Positions 5,748 to 5,999 of a stretch of DNA of 5,999 nt are shown here, piece by piece. The translations under genes and the position numbers were made by a program. Source of the DNA: Phycisphaeraceae bacterium (GTDB lineage Bacteria > Planctomycetota > Phycisphaerae > Phycisphaerales > Phycisphaeraceae); assembly GCA_028281215.1 (NCBI GenBank), contig JANQKH010000358.1:1-5999 (forward strand), given 5' to 3'. Within the stretch, counting starts at the first letter, position 1. Every line of letters starts with the position of its first letter. The notes under the pieces are model-generated. The model ran no database searches. It was not told the origin of the DNA and saw only the letters and a list, made by a program, of their open reading frames with translations.

Positions 5748-5764
5748 AGAATTGGAGCTACACA

Positions 5765-5999
5765 ATGAGCGCTTTAGGAATGATTGAAACACGCGGGCAC
5801 GTCGGACTCGTGGAAGCGACCGACGCGATGCTCAAGGCCGCGGATGTCACGCTGGTCAAATCACTGGCGATCGGTGGCGGTTTTGTCACCACCGTCGTCG
5901 AAGGCGATGTCGGTTCGGTCAAGGCCGCCGTTGACGCCGGCGCGGATGCTGCCGGTCGCGTCGGCGAACTTGTTGCCGCGCACGTGATCGCTCGGCCGC
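5765..5999 (+). CDS. BMC-H hexameric microcompartment shell protein (second copy), cut by the right window edge
   Basis: The first 78 residues of another single-domain BMC shell protein, missing only the last 10-20 residues of a typical BMC-H. It starts MSALGMIETRGHVGLVEATD, continues through the pore region SLAIGGGFVTTVVEGDV (33-49), and reaches VKAAVDAGADAAGRVGELVAAH and VIARP at the edge. It is clearly homologous to the shell protein at 5087, with most differences in the pore-facing segment: GGG replaces GAG in the pore loop, and KSLA replaces GWDK before it. The pair may therefore give hexamers with different permeability or assembly roles. GGAG (5754-5757) lies 7 nt before the ATG at 5765. 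The gene is separated from the first shell gene by about 380 bp that carry the opposite-strand lipoprotein gene. Further BMC genes are expected to its right. Confidence 0.95.
   Translation, partial: MSALGMIETRGHVGLVEATDAMLKAADVTLVKSLAIGGGFVTTVVEGDVGSVKAAVDAGADAAGRVGELVAAHVIARP

Overview
The window looks like chromosomal DNA from a free-living, moderately GC-rich member of the Planctomycetes–Verrucomicrobia (PVM) group. The evidence is the combination of a secreted sulfatase, a FloA-type bacterial flotillin, a HEAT-repeat protein of a type I associate with planctomycetes and actinobacteria, and above all the left edge of a bacterial microcompartment (BMC) locus: a PduL phosphotransacylase followed by BMC-H shell proteins. 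No rRNA, tRNA, CRISPR array, insertion sequence or phage gene is visible. The assignment to PVM is inference from gene content.

Left part (1-3137): a minus-strand sulfatase begins at 278 and runs off the left edge. It is divergent, across 185 bp, from floA (464-1471). A 541-residue HEAT-repeat protein (1512-3137) follows floA after 40 bp and may share its transcript. The usual floA partner nfeD is not adjacent.

Middle (3210-4109): a phosphotransferase of the aminoglycoside/macrolide kinase-like fold with intact catalytic motifs. Its substrate is unknown and nothing suggests a clinical resistance gene.

Right part (4110-5999): an AT-rich intergenic island carries the best promoter in the window (TTGACA-17-TAGACT), with a 7-6-7 inverted repeat just downstream in the predicted leader. 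This promoter should drive pduL (4345-5040), whose product has an N-terminal amphipathic helix typical of BMC cargo targeting, and the first BMC-H shell gene (5087-5383). A small predicted lipoprotein gene lies on the opposite strand (5399-5695), and a second, non-identical BMC-H gene starts at 5765 and runs off the right edge.

How the parts may work together: in PVM-type BMCs the shell (BMC-H and BMC-P) encloses a CoA-acylating aldehyde dehydrogenase, and PduL recycles CoA by converting acyl-CoA to acyl-phosphate, which a kinase then uses to make ATP. In studied planctomycetes and verrucomicrobia this serves L-fucose and L-rhamnose catabolism, sugars found in sulfated algal polysaccharides. 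The sulfatase at the left edge would fit that lifestyle, but a functional link is speculative. The rest of the BMC locus is expected beyond the right edge.
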